Shown here one piece after another: positions 47,888 to 60,452 of a stretch of 64,000 nucleotides of DNA. Both the position numbers and the translations under genes were made by a program. Within the stretch, counting starts at the first letter, position 1; every line of letters begins with the position of its first letter. This DNA comes from Hibiscus mutabilis. Its lineage: Eukaryota; Streptophyta; Magnoliopsida; Malvales; Malvaceae. The DNA is taken from NCBI GenBank assembly GCA_019671005.1, contig CM033717.1:74879850-74943849 (forward strand), given 5' to 3'. Under the pieces are notes generated by a model, which was not told the DNA's origin, did not search any database, and saw only the letters and a list, made by a program, of their open reading frames with translations.

Positions 47888-48566
47888 TCAAGGAATTCCT
47901 ATGGGAGCTAAAGAAAAACCTCTTAAAATATCTATGGATAAGCTTTGTTTTGTTTGTTTTATTCAATTTGTACCACTAAATTTGGAATCAATTGAGCTGC
48001 AAAATTGCATATTTTTCTTGGTTATTTGTTTATCCCTGGTTTGTGCCTGGGAATGCACTAACAATTAACAAAACAGTTAAACCATACAGGGCATCAATGA
48101 ATTTAAAAAAAGAATCCTATGCTATTCGTTATTCCCAACTAACTTGAGGAAATGATTTGTATTTTCTTCACCAAACAGTCGTATGCTTTTTTTTTAAATC
48201 AACTAATAAAGCTATCATCTTTACGATGAAAAAAGGAAAAAGTAGACAAATTTAAGCTAAATATTCTGGGGAAAAGGAACAATTTTTTAAGAACATGAAG
48301 CAATAGTTTATGAAATTCTCACGGGATGCAATTATGGCCGTGAATGCCCAGATTCCCTTTGATTCGTTCCTTGAATCAAACGCAACTTTATATTTTCAAA
48401 CAAGAAAAACCCAAGAAGATTATGAATAATCAGATCGGGGAAATTTAAAAAGAAGGATAATTGATTGAAAAAGGCGAAGATAAATTACATGATTCAAGAA
48501 CTAAAAAGCATTCGTAATTCTGGTACAGTATATAAATTGAAGAAGAATACTAACTGGAAAATGGTG
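47888..48566. other. Spacer between convergent LOR and COPT5 genes
   Basis: A+T-rich; 3' UTRs of the two converging genes are expected here. No other feature recognised. Confidence 0.4.
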
Positions 48567-48989
48567 TCAGGCGCAGGCGCAAACGTTATCCGCCGCCGCC
48601 ACTTTCTCGTCATCGGCGGACCTGAAAAGCAAGTACCCAACAGCCAGACCCAAAACGATAGCTAAGAAGACACCACCGTTGAACGACATGATGCCCAACA
48701 TAAGGAGATACCCCAGAGCCGAGTTGATTCCGAAGAGCAAGGCCGTCGCGAATTTAGCAGAGTTGCGGTAATTGGGGAGGAGGGGAACGGCGGCGCCGTA
48801 GGGAGACGGGGATGGGTTGGAGGAAGCGAGGGATCTAAAGCGGAGGCGCCGATCTTCCATGTACTGGTAAAAGGAAGCGAAGACGAAACAAGCGAGTAAG
48901 GTTAGGAGGTAACTCAGCCATGAGTCGGTTTTCCAGGAATCGATGAGCAAAGTCACGTCCTTTCCCCAGTACAAGGTCATGTGCATCAT
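48567..48989 (-). CDS. COPT5: Copper transporter 5 (COPT5, Ctr family)
   Basis: COPT5 moves Cu(I) out of the vacuole or prevacuolar compartment, helping supply copper to other compartments. Single exon, 140 residues, start MMHMTLYWGKDVTLLID, like other COPT5 proteins. Three membrane helices at about 24-43, 81-101 and 105-123. The copper-relay MxxxM of helix 2 is present (Met97, Met101), as is GxxxG in helix 3 (Gly114, Gly118), and the C-terminus has a Cys-Ala-Cys pair (137-139). An in-frame ORF extends to 49274, but the extra 95 residues are not family-like, so I chose the MMHM start at 48989. Intact. Confidence 0.93.
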   Translation of the reverse strand: MMHMTLYWGKDVTLLIDSWKTDSWLSYLLTLLACFVFASFYQYMEDRRLRFRSLASSNPSPSPYGAAVPLLPNYRNSAKFATALLFGINSALGYLLMLGIMSFNGGVFLAIVLGLAVGYLLFRSADDEKVAAADNVCACA

Positions 48990-49504
48990 CTTGTTCGAGG
49001 TTTTGTTGATTGAATTGAAACCCCAAAACACAGACAAAACTGGAAGATGAAACGAAGGGGAAAGTAAGGAAATTTGGACAGGTCGAGGTCCTGGTTTTAT
49101 TTCGGAGTTTCCAATATATGAACCAATCCGGTTCTGGGGTCTTGCCCTTTTGGACTTTGGACTTACGGTTATGCCCTTTGTAGCCTCGGGGAAGACGAAG
49201 CCTGGGAATGGAACAAATGCTGAAAATAATGGGAAAGATGTTCTTTTTACAGCAACTGCAAGTGGCCCTGCCACCTCTCATCCAATTGAATTTCTGATCT
49301 AACAAAGACGAAAGAGATTGTTAAGGAAAATCGGTTCGATTTTATTTAATTTGGTTCGGTTTTGATTATTACTTAAAAAGATCAGATCTTTTAAGGATGT
49401 TCACCAACTTAATGACTGATGTGCTGTTGTAGCCGGTTCTATGTTGTCCTGAAATGGACATAATTACTGCTGCATTTTGGATAAGGTATTGGATTGGCAA
49501 GCAG
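48990..49504 (-). promoter_or_regulatory. Upstream region of COPT5
   Basis: Contains a long ORF extension without family similarity, which I read as 5' UTR and promoter DNA. No GTAC copper-response cluster stood out. Confidence 0.3.
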
Positions 49505-49860
49505 CATCTATCTTAATTTCATATATATAATCATCAAATTAATTTCACATATATAACCCTAAACCCCTAACCCTAAATACTAATTTCACATATATAGTCA
49601 TCAAATTAATTTTACATATATATAACCCTAAACCTTAACCTAAATGCTAAACCAAACACTAAATGCTAAAACCCTAAACACTTAGTGTTTAGTATTTAGG
49701 GTTTGCATTTAGGGTTTAGGGCTTAGCATTTAGGGTTTAGGGTTATATATGTGAAATTAATTTGATGATTATATACGTAAAATTAGTGTTTAGGGTTATA
49801 TTGAAATTAATTCGATGTTTATATATGTTAAATTAAAAGAATAAATGTAGAAAACAATAA
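49505..49860. repeat. Palindromic repeat with telomere-like CCCTAAA motifs
   Basis: Left half has CATATATAACCCTAAACCCC and CTAAATGCTAAACC phrases; the right half has the inverse (TTTAGGGTTTAGGGTTATAT). The axis is near 49683 in CTAAACACTTAGTGTTTAG. TATATATGTGAAATTAATTT-type modules are repeated on each side. The telomere-like motifs are degenerate, not a clean TTTAGGG array. Confidence 0.75.
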
Positions 49861-51029
49861 GACATATATATTAGATTTAGTGACTTAAAGCACTAAGTTG
49901 TGCTTGGATCAGTGGCTAACCCATTGCATGTTTGAGTGATTTTGTTTCTCTCCTGGTAGCACGTGTCACCACCTAATTAAATAATTAATTTATTTTATGT
50001 CACCACCTGATTGGAAGAAGAAAATAAATTTTAAAAAATCAAATATAAATAATTAAAGTCCTCCAATAAGGTTTTGACTCGTGTCGCCGCCTAATTAAAT
50101 AATTAATTTATTTTATTAATTTAAAATTAAAACTAAATTGAAAGAATGTGTAAATAGCAAGGACCAAATGTGTAATTATACAAAAAAAAAATTTAACTGT
50201 CACGTCAGTCTATTAAACTACTAAACTATTAAATTGGACTCAATGCGACCACCAACCAAATTAAAAATATAGTGGTCAAATCAAGTCCAAATCCATAGTA
50301 TAGTGGCCATTTATGTAGTTTACCCTATAATTAACTGTCTATGTTCTGTGGCAGTATACGATTTTGGAGACAGACACGGATGTTGCCAATCTATTTCTTG
50401 TTTTATTTTGCATTTGTTTTCACACTTTTTTATCTGAAAATTATTTATTTATTTATTCTCTGTTTTGGGTTTTATCCGAGATCAGGAGATTTGCAAAATT
50501 GTTGGTTGTCAAGGGGTGGTGAGATGAAAAAGAGTTAAGTAGCATGTTGGTAGTTGATGTACCAACTTGCTATTTAACCCGACGATGACGAAAAACCAAA
50601 TGACTCAACAGCACAGACCTCCCCACCATGTAACTATTATGGCCCCATATATACATTATAGGATGAATTGTTGTATTTTCATGAAATTTGAACCGGGACT
50701 ATAGCGGCGGTGAGGCTCATCCGAAAGGATGGACTACTATGACCATCTAATTAAAAGCACATGCGGAACTCGACAGCCATGGGTGGAAGAGACGATTAGA
50801 ATAGTAATCGGCAGACATGTAACAAATTTGGACAATTGTAATAATCTAAATGCAGCTGATGGCAGTGGTGTTTTCAAACAACTATCCAGTAACATTGTGT
50901 TTGATCTAGGAGAAACTCAGAAATAACATGAATTTAATTTAAAGTTCCAAGCAGTAATAGAAGGCAACATGATTGTAAGATGTAACCTTCCAATCCCTCT
51001 CAAACATGATGATCAACTAAAGCATGTTT
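49861..51029. other. Intergenic, no gene seen
   Basis: A+T-rich repeats such as ACCACCTAATTAAATAATTA (near 49968 and 50090) and short ORFs at 50341 and 50729 without family character. I looked here for the missing proteasome exon and did not find it. Confidence 0.4.
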
Positions 51030-51540
51030 GTTGTTTCAAATGATAGCAAAAAAAGTCTTTGCAGCAGCTAGTGTTGTTTTCAGATCCACATCAGTTTCTA
51101 GTAGGCAAAAAAAGTCTTTGCATCAGCTAGTGTTGTTAACAAAATCAACTACATTAGAGTGAGACTAAACCATAAACAGCCTATCAAACCAACAAAGGAA
51201 ATCCCGGTAGGGGTTGTTTTTAGATCCACATCAGTTTCTAGTAGGTTAAAAGCAGCCAGCTTTTAACTAGTGGTGCGTCCCTCTGGCTAAAAAGTAAAAA
51301 TCATGTGTGAGGTGTATTCAGCATGTCTGGACAACCCCCTAGTGGATTATTTTCAAAACCACATCGACAAGTGTGAGTTTCTTATAGGTCTTTTAACTAC
51401 TGTTGTGTCCATTTTGAGGTAAATAAATGTATGCGGTACATTCCACATGTCTGGACAAGTGGACAACCCCCTAGTGGATGTTTTCAAAGCCACACCAACA
51501 GTGTGTTTTTCTTTTAGGTTGGATAGAAATCCACCGTAGT
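51030..51540. repeat. Local direct repeats downstream of the proteasome gene
   Basis: AAAAAAGTCTTTGCAGCAGC and a near copy occur at about 51048 and 51108; CAGATCCACATCAGTTTCTA at about 51080 is nearly repeated near 51222; ATGTCTGGACAACCCCCTAG near 51322 recurs in expanded form near 51450. A mosaic of duplicated segments, not a regular array. Confidence 0.7.
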
Positions 51541-51759
51541 TAAAATCACATAGCTTTCGACTGCTGCCTAGTGATGTTTCCTTTATAAAAAAAATATGCT
51601 TATTATATAGTTTATCTTCAGAGAACAGTTATTATTAAACATGAGAAATCACCAATGATATTTAATCATTCAAACATTTAGATAGTTGCAAACTTACAAA
51701 GTCAAGATATTAAATACTGTAACCACTAACAACTAGAAGGATCAGCTGACTCATCATAC

Positions 51760-54154
51760 CTCTATCTCAGTAGCCTTGAAATCCTCTTGAAGAACAGATT
51801 GCAGGGCAGAAATAGCAGTCTGCAGAATAGTAGTAATAGGAACCATTAGATAAATGTAATTATTTTAGCTAATGTTAAACATGTGGTCTTTGGAAAGTTC
51901 CTTTACCGTACATAACAAAAATAAAATATAAATACCTGCACTGTTTCCTCATAAGTAAAAGCAGGGTCATTCTTCATCTTCTTTTCCAAGAAATTAATTG
52001 CTTCTTGCTCTTTTGATCCAGCACTGGTCGCCTGCAGCATATCAGTCAAAATTCATCCCATCATCAAAATGCTTATCCTAAAATTAGTCAAAAATAATTT
52101 TGAATCATGTTATTGCACCAATCAGTTCAGATTGAAGAACAAACATGCTACTTTCATGACTAAAGAGAAGGGAAAAGAAAATGAAATAGTTAGTATCATC
52201 AACTTGGGACAGCAGAGACCCCATGATATGACGGGTAACGGATAGCCATGTACAAGATTACTGAATAATTCCCATTCTAAAAACTTTGTTAGATTGCAAC
52301 CTTCCGAAATCTATGGTTTTGTGGTCTTTCATTATCATAAACAAATTGTAAATAAAAATGAAAAAAAAAAACTTCAGCAAGGACATTACTACCTTCATAA
52401 TGCAAATTAAAATTAATTTGAAAACTACCTTGTGACCGAAAAAATGGCCTGCAGGATCACACTTGTAGAGTTGGGGTCCCTTCTCTTCATCAATACCCAA
52501 AACCATAGCAACTTCACAGAAAATAGTAAGAAAGATATTAACAGTTAAAATTTGAGAAAATTACTCGTAAAAACATTACCATATATCAGCTTACATGTGT
52601 TAACAAACTGAAAATTTGTAAATCTATCATGACAAGTACAAATAATTAAAAACAAAACCACAGTTGTAAGATTTTGAAGAATAAATACACATACCAACTC
52701 CAAGAGGTCTCATATAAGCATGTTGAGTGTAAACCTGTGATTTGTCGGCAATCCTACATCAAAAAAGCATGTTATTCTAAATAAACTGTATGGTCATTGA
52801 AATGCACAAGAACCCCAAATATCAAAGAGAAGTCAATGAACAATTTAAAATAATAGCAACATGACATGTAGTCAGTTACTGGTTTTTGAACAAAGATTAT
52901 ATTTATGAGCTACAGAAAAAAGAGTACATTGCTTGCAATCTTGACATAAAAAAAATAATCATGGTCGTAAAATTTTCCCAATTTCTACTCTGGAAAAGTA
53001 GAAGGGCATAAACTTAGAGTCAGCTTAAATCCAAATGACCGTTATTGATGTCACTAAATTTGTTCAAATTTCAAACATTCTCTAAAGAATAAAGATACAA
53101 CAGCCACCAACAGGAACACAACTAAACATTGGTAGTTTCAACTGAAGAAGATATAAAAAAACACACCATTTGGACAAAACATCCACAGGCATCTCATATC
53201 CATATCTGAACCGAAACTCAGCTGCTTCATTCCTTGCTTGCTGAACCAAGGTCCTCGCATCAGCTGCAGAGCAACAACGTCAATTAGCAAAGCATCCCTC
53301 ACGAAGAATTTGCATAACAAATTAACAACAAAAGAAAAATTAACCTTGAGCATTAATCTAATGTAGTCAACAAAACTATATTTGGGTTCTATTCTAAAGA
53401 TAGGCAAGCAAATTAACGAGAGAAAGCTGATCATTATGTGAATGTCAGGGTCAGTAACAGTGAATCAATTAAGAAAACCATACTGTTCTAAATTCTAATA
53501 GGCATTTCTAAAGCTTTCATAACTTGGATGCAACTTTTGAAGAAAAAAAATTAACCCTAGTTTAGACTGATTATAAGCTTGAAATTAGGTACATTTACCC
53601 AGAATCCTTAAAATCCCCAAAACCCTAGTTCAGTAGTCAACCTAACAAAATCATATCAATTCGAACAAACAATATCAAATAAAAATGGTATTTAAATAAA
53701 CCAAACCTGTCATGCCAGTAGCCAACAAGCCAAGGAACTTAGTAATAGGGAAAAGATGAGTAACACTAGTCTGATCCAAAAGCTTATCCTGCATTGCATT
53801 ACTCAAAAATTAAACACCCAAATCGCCGAAACCCCTTAAATAACCCCAAAAAACGAAACCCAGAAAAATAAATGAAAGAGAGTACTGACAGGAACTTTCT
53901 TCTGAGTAACAACACAAACAGAATCTTTTCCTCGAACACCAATCGATGTGATCCCAGCTGCTTTCACTGCCTTAAACGCATACTCTGCTCAATTCATTAA
54001 AAATCAAAATTGGGTCAAAGTTAATTATAAGAACCAATTACAAAATTAGGCTAATAGAGTGAATATATATCTACATACCGACTTGGAAAAGACGACCTTC
54101 GGGAGAGAAGATGGTGATATGGCGATCGTATCCGCCTCCACTTCCTCGACTCAT
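51760..54154 (-). CDS. PAA: 20S proteasome subunit alpha type-6 (PAA), last exon missing
   Basis: Structural subunit of the outer alpha ring of the 20S proteasome. Eight exons found: 54079-54154, 53890-53984, 53707-53788, 53167-53263, 52695-52753, 52429-52511, 51936-52031 and 51760-51819, 648 nt in all, 216 codons, all in phase. Reading: MSRGSGGGYDRHITIFSPEG, EYAFKAVKAAGITSIGVRGK, THLFPITKFLGLLATGMT, EFRFRYGYEMPVDVLSKW, QVYTQHAYMRPLGVVAMVLG, CDPAGHFFGHK, FLEKKMKNDPAFTYEETVQ and LQSVLQEDFKATEIE. The family has about 246 residues, so roughly the last 30 are missing. A normal donor (GTATGA) follows, but no exon matching the end of the family was seen down to COPT5. Reading through the donor stops at once (GTA TGA). 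Either the 3' exon has been lost or it lies unseen in diverged form. Confidence 0.9.
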
Positions 54155-55479
54155 TTTTTCTCTTGTTTCTTTGGAATTATTTCGTTTTCTTTATGTTGTT
54201 TTTTTGGTGTTTTGGATGCAGAGAATCTTAAATAGAAAAGAAAGCTTCTTCCCCAAGAACGAAATTGCCAAGCGCTTTTTAGGACTCTTTCGAGTTAACT
54301 CACGGATGAAGAAAACTAAGTTATTTGTCCAAAATAGCCTTCTTTAATATTTTCAAAACTATCATTTTTTTCCTTTTTTTTTTCTCCTCTTTACAATCGC
54401 ATCCTTTTTTCTGATGGGAAGTTGGGAACGTTGCGGCGGTTTGAAAAAAAATAGGGTTTTGTGGTTTGGGTAAATCCGTAAATGTGTATTTTGGTCATTA
54501 AACTTGACTTTTAAGTTTAATTTGGTCCTGAATTTTTTTTCAATTAGGTATCTAAACTTGGTTTATTGGTTTCAATCAGTACTCAAACTTGTTTTTTATT
54601 CAAATTGTTTTTGTTCAATTTAGAACTTGAACTTTGCTTCTTGGTTCAAAATGGTACTTATACATGATTTCTTGATTCAATTTGGATTATTTTGAATTTA
54701 GATCTGTTTGGGTTAGGAGACTTAGACGAATTCAAGATAATCTTGATATTTTATAATATATAAATATTTTTATTTTAAATATAAAAATTAAGTGGACAAG
54801 AAAAATAAAAATACCAAATTGAACAAAAAAATTAAGTTCAAGTAACAATTTTTGACAACAAATTTTTACCAAATTAAATCAAAAATTTAAGTTCATGTAT
54901 CAAATTAAAAAATAAAATCGTATATCCAATTGGACAAAAATATTAAAGTACCAAATTAAACATTAAATTCAAGTTCATATACTAAATATATACAATTAAT
55001 AAAAACATTACTTTAAGGTTAGGGTTTAATTTTTTTTAAATTTTTTTTAGTGTTGGGGCATAAAAAGAAACAAAGAATTTTTATCCCCACAAGATGAGTA
55101 CATAAACTATCTTATAAAAATAATTTTTTAAGTTTTAATCAATAATAATTATGGATAAAGTGATAATAATTTGTAAATATTTTTTTGTTTAATCACCGAC
55201 TTCCAACTGTAATCGCTAATTTTGTCCGGGGTTGTTTTTGTTTAAATAAGCATTAAATAAAGGGCCTTATACATGCTACTACTAATCTGATTAAATAAGA
55301 GAGTTATAATCACTCTCCTTTTTATATGTATATAATTCAAGTAATGTGTTTATCTTTTATCTCTATTTCATTGGCATTATTATGTTTTAATCAAAAACCC
55401 CAAAAATTATATTATGTTATCACTATGTTCATATTATTGCCATAGTATATTCTTTTGGCACCGTAACCTTTCTTCCATC
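54155..55479. other. Upstream of the proteasome gene, then A+T-rich repeats
   Basis: The first 200 bases are the likely promoter and 5' UTR. 54480-54980 repeats phrases such as TTTAATTTGGTCCTGAATTT and CTAAACTTGGTTTATTGG in both orientations, a MITE-like pattern. No gene. Confidence 0.4.
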
Positions 55480-56800
55480 TTTGTTGTTAGTGTCTACTAA
55501 TATCATTATCATTATTATTATTATTGTCATAGCTAATTTGGAAAATAAGGAAAAATTATAATTATTAAATAAAAGTCTATCTTTATTTAAATCAAGTCTA
55601 AAAATTATAATAAACAGTCCACTAAAAATTATAATAAACAGTCCAACTTTAATAAACAGTCCATTTATAAACCCATAAAATACTACATGTTATTACATAG
55701 CCCATTTAGAGCCCAAAATCGAAAAACCCTAATCCATCCTATTCTCCTTTGCGCAGTGCATTGACAACCGTTAGATCAATCTTGAACTAACGATCCAGAT
55801 TAAATCTCGGATAAATCCCTAGCTGACCATCTTCCTCCTTGGCGCCGCATCAAGCATGACCCTTAGATCGGGAATGCATCAAATGGCTGAGATTGCATCG
55901 AAAGTGCGTGCAGTCGACGCCCCGTTCTCCATCTTCACCCACGCGTTGTAACGCGCGGCTCCTCTTCAACGCTCGATTACATGCAACCAAAGAAGATGTC
56001 AAAAAAGACATATCAACTGATTTTGCAAAAGCAAAACGCACAAATATCAGAAATGGCAGCATGAGACATCCCAACATCATCAGAAATACTCATGAATACA
56101 AACAAGCACAAAGGGGAAACCAATAGGAGTTTTCGATTGTAATTTATAATTTCCTAAATCAATATAATATTCGGTATAAAAAGAAGGCAGAAACCAATTG
56201 TAACCCCAAGTTGAAGAGGGGATTTCAGAGCAATACAAAGAGAAATAGAGCATTTTTCAAAGGTATTCTACTTTCATTTTCGCATTTGAAAGCATAAAAA
56301 CATAAAGATTTAGGGTTTTGTTTTTTTCTTACCCTCGTCGTTTCATCTTCTGCTCGTGTCGATCCACCTCCCATCGTCGTTGACAAGCCTTGCGACCTCT
56401 CGATGTTGTATATGGTGAAATGGAAGAGTGGAGGTTGTAGAAGGGTCGATTTTTGACCCCCGTTGTCGAGTCTATCTTTAGGGTTTTTGAAAAGATGAGA
56501 GGTCGAGTTTTGAAAATCATGGGTGGGTTTAATTTTTAAACGAGAAAAGGAAATTTTCTTTGTTAAGTTTAAGGTAGTTGGCCCCCGTCGAACGGTGGCC
56601 AGCACAATAGCTCAGTGACTGGTTTATGGAAATCGTGACGGAGAACCGCCGAAATCTGAGTTCATCATGAACCCAGATGAACAGGGGAGGAGTTATAAAA
56701 CATAGCTCTTTTTTTGTCAAAAAAGTAATAATCTAAAATATAGGGTTTTTTAAAGCTTTTACATTTTAAAAATGGTAAAATAGATAATAAGGACCTCCAC
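55480..56800 (+). repeat. Fragment of a Gypsy LTR related to the 43025-45267 LTR
   Basis: The order of motifs follows the right LTR of the retrotransposon pair: a TATTATTATTATTGTCATAG region, AAACCCTAATCCATCC, ACCGTTAGATCAA, AACGATCCAGATTAAATC, then a G+C-rich gene-like part (56330-56640) and GGTGGCCAGCACAATAG. No matching end GCGACA was seen, so it is truncated or a diverged solo LTR. AAAATTATAATAAACAGTCC is repeated near 55601 and 55625. Confidence 0.5.
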
Positions 56801-57666
56801 CCCTCTTTATTAGCGTTATAAGGACTTCTGTCTTTAAAAATCACGCGTATAGTCCCCTCCAATCTTTGAATTCCCCTCTTAGACTATTTTGCCTTTTTTA
56901 TTCACGACCCTGATATTTTTAACCGGTTTACAATTATGTCCTGTCTTTTCTTTTAATTTTAACCTTATGTTTTGTTTTTTTTACGATTTGGTCCATTCCA
57001 GTGTTAAATTTTTTTCTTTATCATGCATATTTAATTCGATATTTAGCTTTTATTTCCAGCCTTTAACTTCAACTAGAGATGAGCAAGAGTCGGGTTTTTG
57101 GTTAACCCAAATTCGACATGAAAATAATTACCTTAAATTCGAACCAATCAAAAAATTATATACTACAATTCGAATCTAAAGCAAACCGGACTTGATTTAT
57201 TTAAAATATAAAAAATATTTTTAGAGATCGAATGGTACAAAAACAATTTTAAGAGCTTAATCGTAAAAAAAAAATTAAGAAGACTTTCAACAATTATATT
57301 ATTACTTATGAGCCGGGTCAATATTTTTCGGTCGGGTGGGATGAAATATTATCCCTCCCGACCTTTGTGTGTAATTTGTACATAAATAGCTCCGTCCCCT
57401 TCCCGCCCCACGTTGAAAGCAAAGCTCGGTTTTCTGTACGGTCTCCATGTCTTCACACATGACAATGCCGTTAACCAAAGCTCCTCCTTTGACCCACAAC
57501 CATTTCCTTTTTTATTTTATTTTATTTTATTTACTTACTCCCACTACTGTTTCCCTCCCTCCTCGTTTTTCTCTCCTTCCTTCTTCTTTAATTAGTCCTC
57601 AATAAAAACCACATTTCAAACCTATCCTTCCACAGAAAATTGCTATCCTTTTTGCTTCAGATTTTG
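56801..57666 (+). promoter_or_regulatory. Upstream region of the TBL gene
   Basis: The 350 bases before 57667 include CT-rich DNA (57540-57590) and a TTTTATTTTATTTTATTTA run (57510-57530), likely promoter and 5' UTR. No other gene. Confidence 0.35.
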
Positions 57667-60452
57667 ATGCCTCCCAGGTAATTTCCTCCCGTGTTTGAAT
57701 TCAATTTCCCCTGCGTTCTTTTCGGTAGATCGGAGCCGTTTGATTTTGTGTTTGGATCAGAATCCCGCCGACATTGATGTAGATTGTAGTTTCTCTTAAT
57801 TTCGTTTTCTTCGTGTGATTTTGGATGGAATTGTTGTTCTCGTTTTCGATTTTTGAAATTATAGGCATTGATTTTAATTAAAAGTGTGTTAGAGAATAAG
57901 GAAATGCGTTAGGCGGTGGATAATTTGGTTGTATAATAGATTAATGTTGATTATAGCTTAAACTGGGATTCATGGAGATTGTCGGCGGATAATTGAATCA
58001 AGCTTGTTTGACTTAGCTTTGTTGATTTTACTCCCAAACAACAGCTTTAGAATGTTTAGTAGTTTTCATGTCATACATTTGTGCTCATAATTTAATCGGC
58101 TTATCCTTTTATGAATTTTATAACTCCGGATGGTTTTGTAACTTGTAAGTTGGCATTTGGCAGAAATAGAATCTCTGATCATTATTATTTCCTTCAGAAA
58201 TCAGCGCAAAAATAAGCGAAATGTTTCCAAAATAGTTTTCTGACAATTAGATAGTTAGTTGTTTTGGAAGCATGAAGTCATTTTCTTCATTTAACCTTAA
58301 TTCTCTTTGTACTTGTCTTGCACTACTTGAAGAGAGAGCTGCAAATTGACCTGATTTTTTGTTTCTATTCCCTTTGCCTTGAGATTTCTGCTGTTGTTTG
58401 ATCTTCTGTGAATTATTTTCTGCCTTAAGCAACTTTTTTGACAAGTCTTACTTTTAATGTCTTTATAGGATGAAAGTATACATGTTAAGATGGAGGCCTA
58501 AAGAGCTGTGTCTCCTCCTCATTATTCTAATGGGTGCAACTGTTCTTATTTGGACATTCGACAGAAGTTCAGTACTTACTCCCTCGCTACCATCTAAAAA
58601 TCCCTTGTTGCTGCTCTCTCCAGGTTTCTTTGAAGCTATCTCATTTCTTCACTCTGTTATTTATTAGTTTTTCACTCTGTTCATTGGGGTAGCAAAAGCT
58701 TTTTTTGCCCTACTCATATTTCAGCCCTCCCTAACTTCACAGGCTTGTCCGACGCCCATATGAAGTTATTTGTCTCTTTTTCTTTCTCATGCAATTTTTA
58801 TCTGGCGCAGATATTTACTTGGCTTTATTAGAATGTGTTAATGCTGAATTACCAACTGATCATGAATCTTGATATTTACTTGGCTTTATTACTCACAGTT
58901 ACTTTCCTTATCATATCTGGCGCAGATTTTAAAAGAGTACCATTAGAACCCAAAAGACATGTAAGAGAAGAAATTTCTACATTGACACAAAGGGAATTCA
59001 TACATCACAAAGAGGAACATCATCTGGATAAGACAACTATTGATACCGCCAAAAGTTCTTCGGACTTTGAAACAGTTCCTATTCCAAGAAAAAGTAAGTT
59101 ACTTTCCTGTTTGTCTGAACATTTAGATGTTGAACTGATAGTTCCACGTTGCGAAAGTATTGCTGATTACTTTCATTTTATCTGATGCTTGCTGCAGTCT
59201 GTAATTATGCAAAAGGAAAATGGGTTATAGATGATAGACGGCATTTGTATTCTGGGTTTAGTTGTAAACAATGGTTAGCACCAATGTGGGCTTGCCGTTT
59301 GATGCAGCGTCAAGATTTTGCATTTGAGAAGCTAAGATGGCAACCAAAAGATTGTGAAATGGAAGAATTTGAAGGGCCAAAGTTCTTAAAACGGTATTTA
59401 TATATTTGTCCTTGAATATTTTTCATTTTTTTTTCTGTTTGAACATGTTATTGCTCTTCGCATGGTGCTTCCAATTTAACTTATCAAAAAGAAGTGAAGA
59501 ACTGATATTTGATTGTTCTGAAGTGCTAAGGCTTAGGTTTCATTGGTTGGGGCCTTTTGGTTTTATCCTTATAAATACACTCGTCTCTTTCCGGAAGTTG
59601 TTTCATTTTTGATGCAATTACAGGATGCAAGACAAGACTTTAGCTTTTGTTGGAGATTCATTGGGTAGGCAGCAGTTCCAGTCTCTAATGTGCATGATCA
59701 CAGCTGGTGAGGATAGTTCAGATGTCCTCGATGTGGGCAACGAGTATGGACTTTTCATACCACCTGGTGGTGTACGTCCTGATGGCTGGGCTTATCGATT
59801 TCTCAGCACCAATACTACTGTCCTATACTATTGGTCTTCAGGCCTCTGTGAAATAGAACCTTTTAATGTAAAGGACCCACGAACAGAATATGCAATGCAT
59901 CTTGATCGGCCTCCGTCATTTTTGCAGCAGTTTCTGCACAAAATTGATGTGTTGGTTCTCAACACGGGGCACCATTGGAATCGGGGGAAACTCAGGGCTA
60001 ACAGGTGGATCATGTATGTTGAGGGTGCACCCAACACCAACAGGATGTTAGCAGATATAGGAAATGCCAAGAACTTTACAATCCACAACACCGTGAAATG
60101 GCTGGACTCTCAGCTCCCGAAGCATCCTCGTCTGAAAGCTTTTTATCGGAGCATCTCCCCTAGGCATTTCGTAAATGGGGATTGGAACACGGGAGGGAGC
60201 TGTAACAATACTAAACCAATGTCCATAGGTAAAGACGTGTTACAAGAAGAGTCTAGTGATCCTATTGCTGCCAGTGCTGTGAGAGGGACGGGGATTAAGC
60301 TTCTGGACATAACAGCTTTGTCTCAGGTGAGAGATGAGGGTCACATATCCCGTTTCAGTATTACATCAGCGCAAGGAGTCCAAGACTGCCTGCATTGGTG
60401 TTTGCCCGGTGTTCCTGACACATGGAATGAAATCCTCTTTGCACAAATTTAA
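57667..60452 (+). CDS. TRICHOME BIREFRINGENCE-LIKE protein (TBL14-like), putative polysaccharide O-acetyltransferase
   Basis: TBL proteins are Golgi type II membrane proteins; several O-acetylate xylan, mannan or pectin. Five exons: 57667-57677 (only 11 nt, MPPR split), 58469-58623, 58926-59093, 59198-59393 and 59624-60452, 1359 nt, 452 residues, no lesion. A membrane anchor lies at about 15-34 (KELCLLLIILMGATVLIWTF). The TBL domain starts NYAKGKWVIDDRRHLYSGFS; the GDS motif is FVGDSLGRQQFQSL (residues 187-189) and the DxxH motif DCLHWCLPGVPDTWNE (Asp431, His434). Both are needed for the esterase-like catalytic triad. The intron before exon 3 has a tandem duplication (GATATTTACTTGGCTTTATT twice). 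TBL14 is my best guess from the N-terminus; the substrate is unknown. Confidence 0.93.

Noticed and set aside
48835..49305. 156-codon minus-strand ORF and the N-terminal extension upstream of COPT5
   Set aside because: Overlaps COPT5 in another frame or adds residues not found in COPT5 proteins; MMHM is the conserved start.
49555..49750. Interstitial telomere
   Set aside because: Motifs are degenerate and arranged as a palindrome within A+T-rich modules, not a tandem TTTAGGG array.
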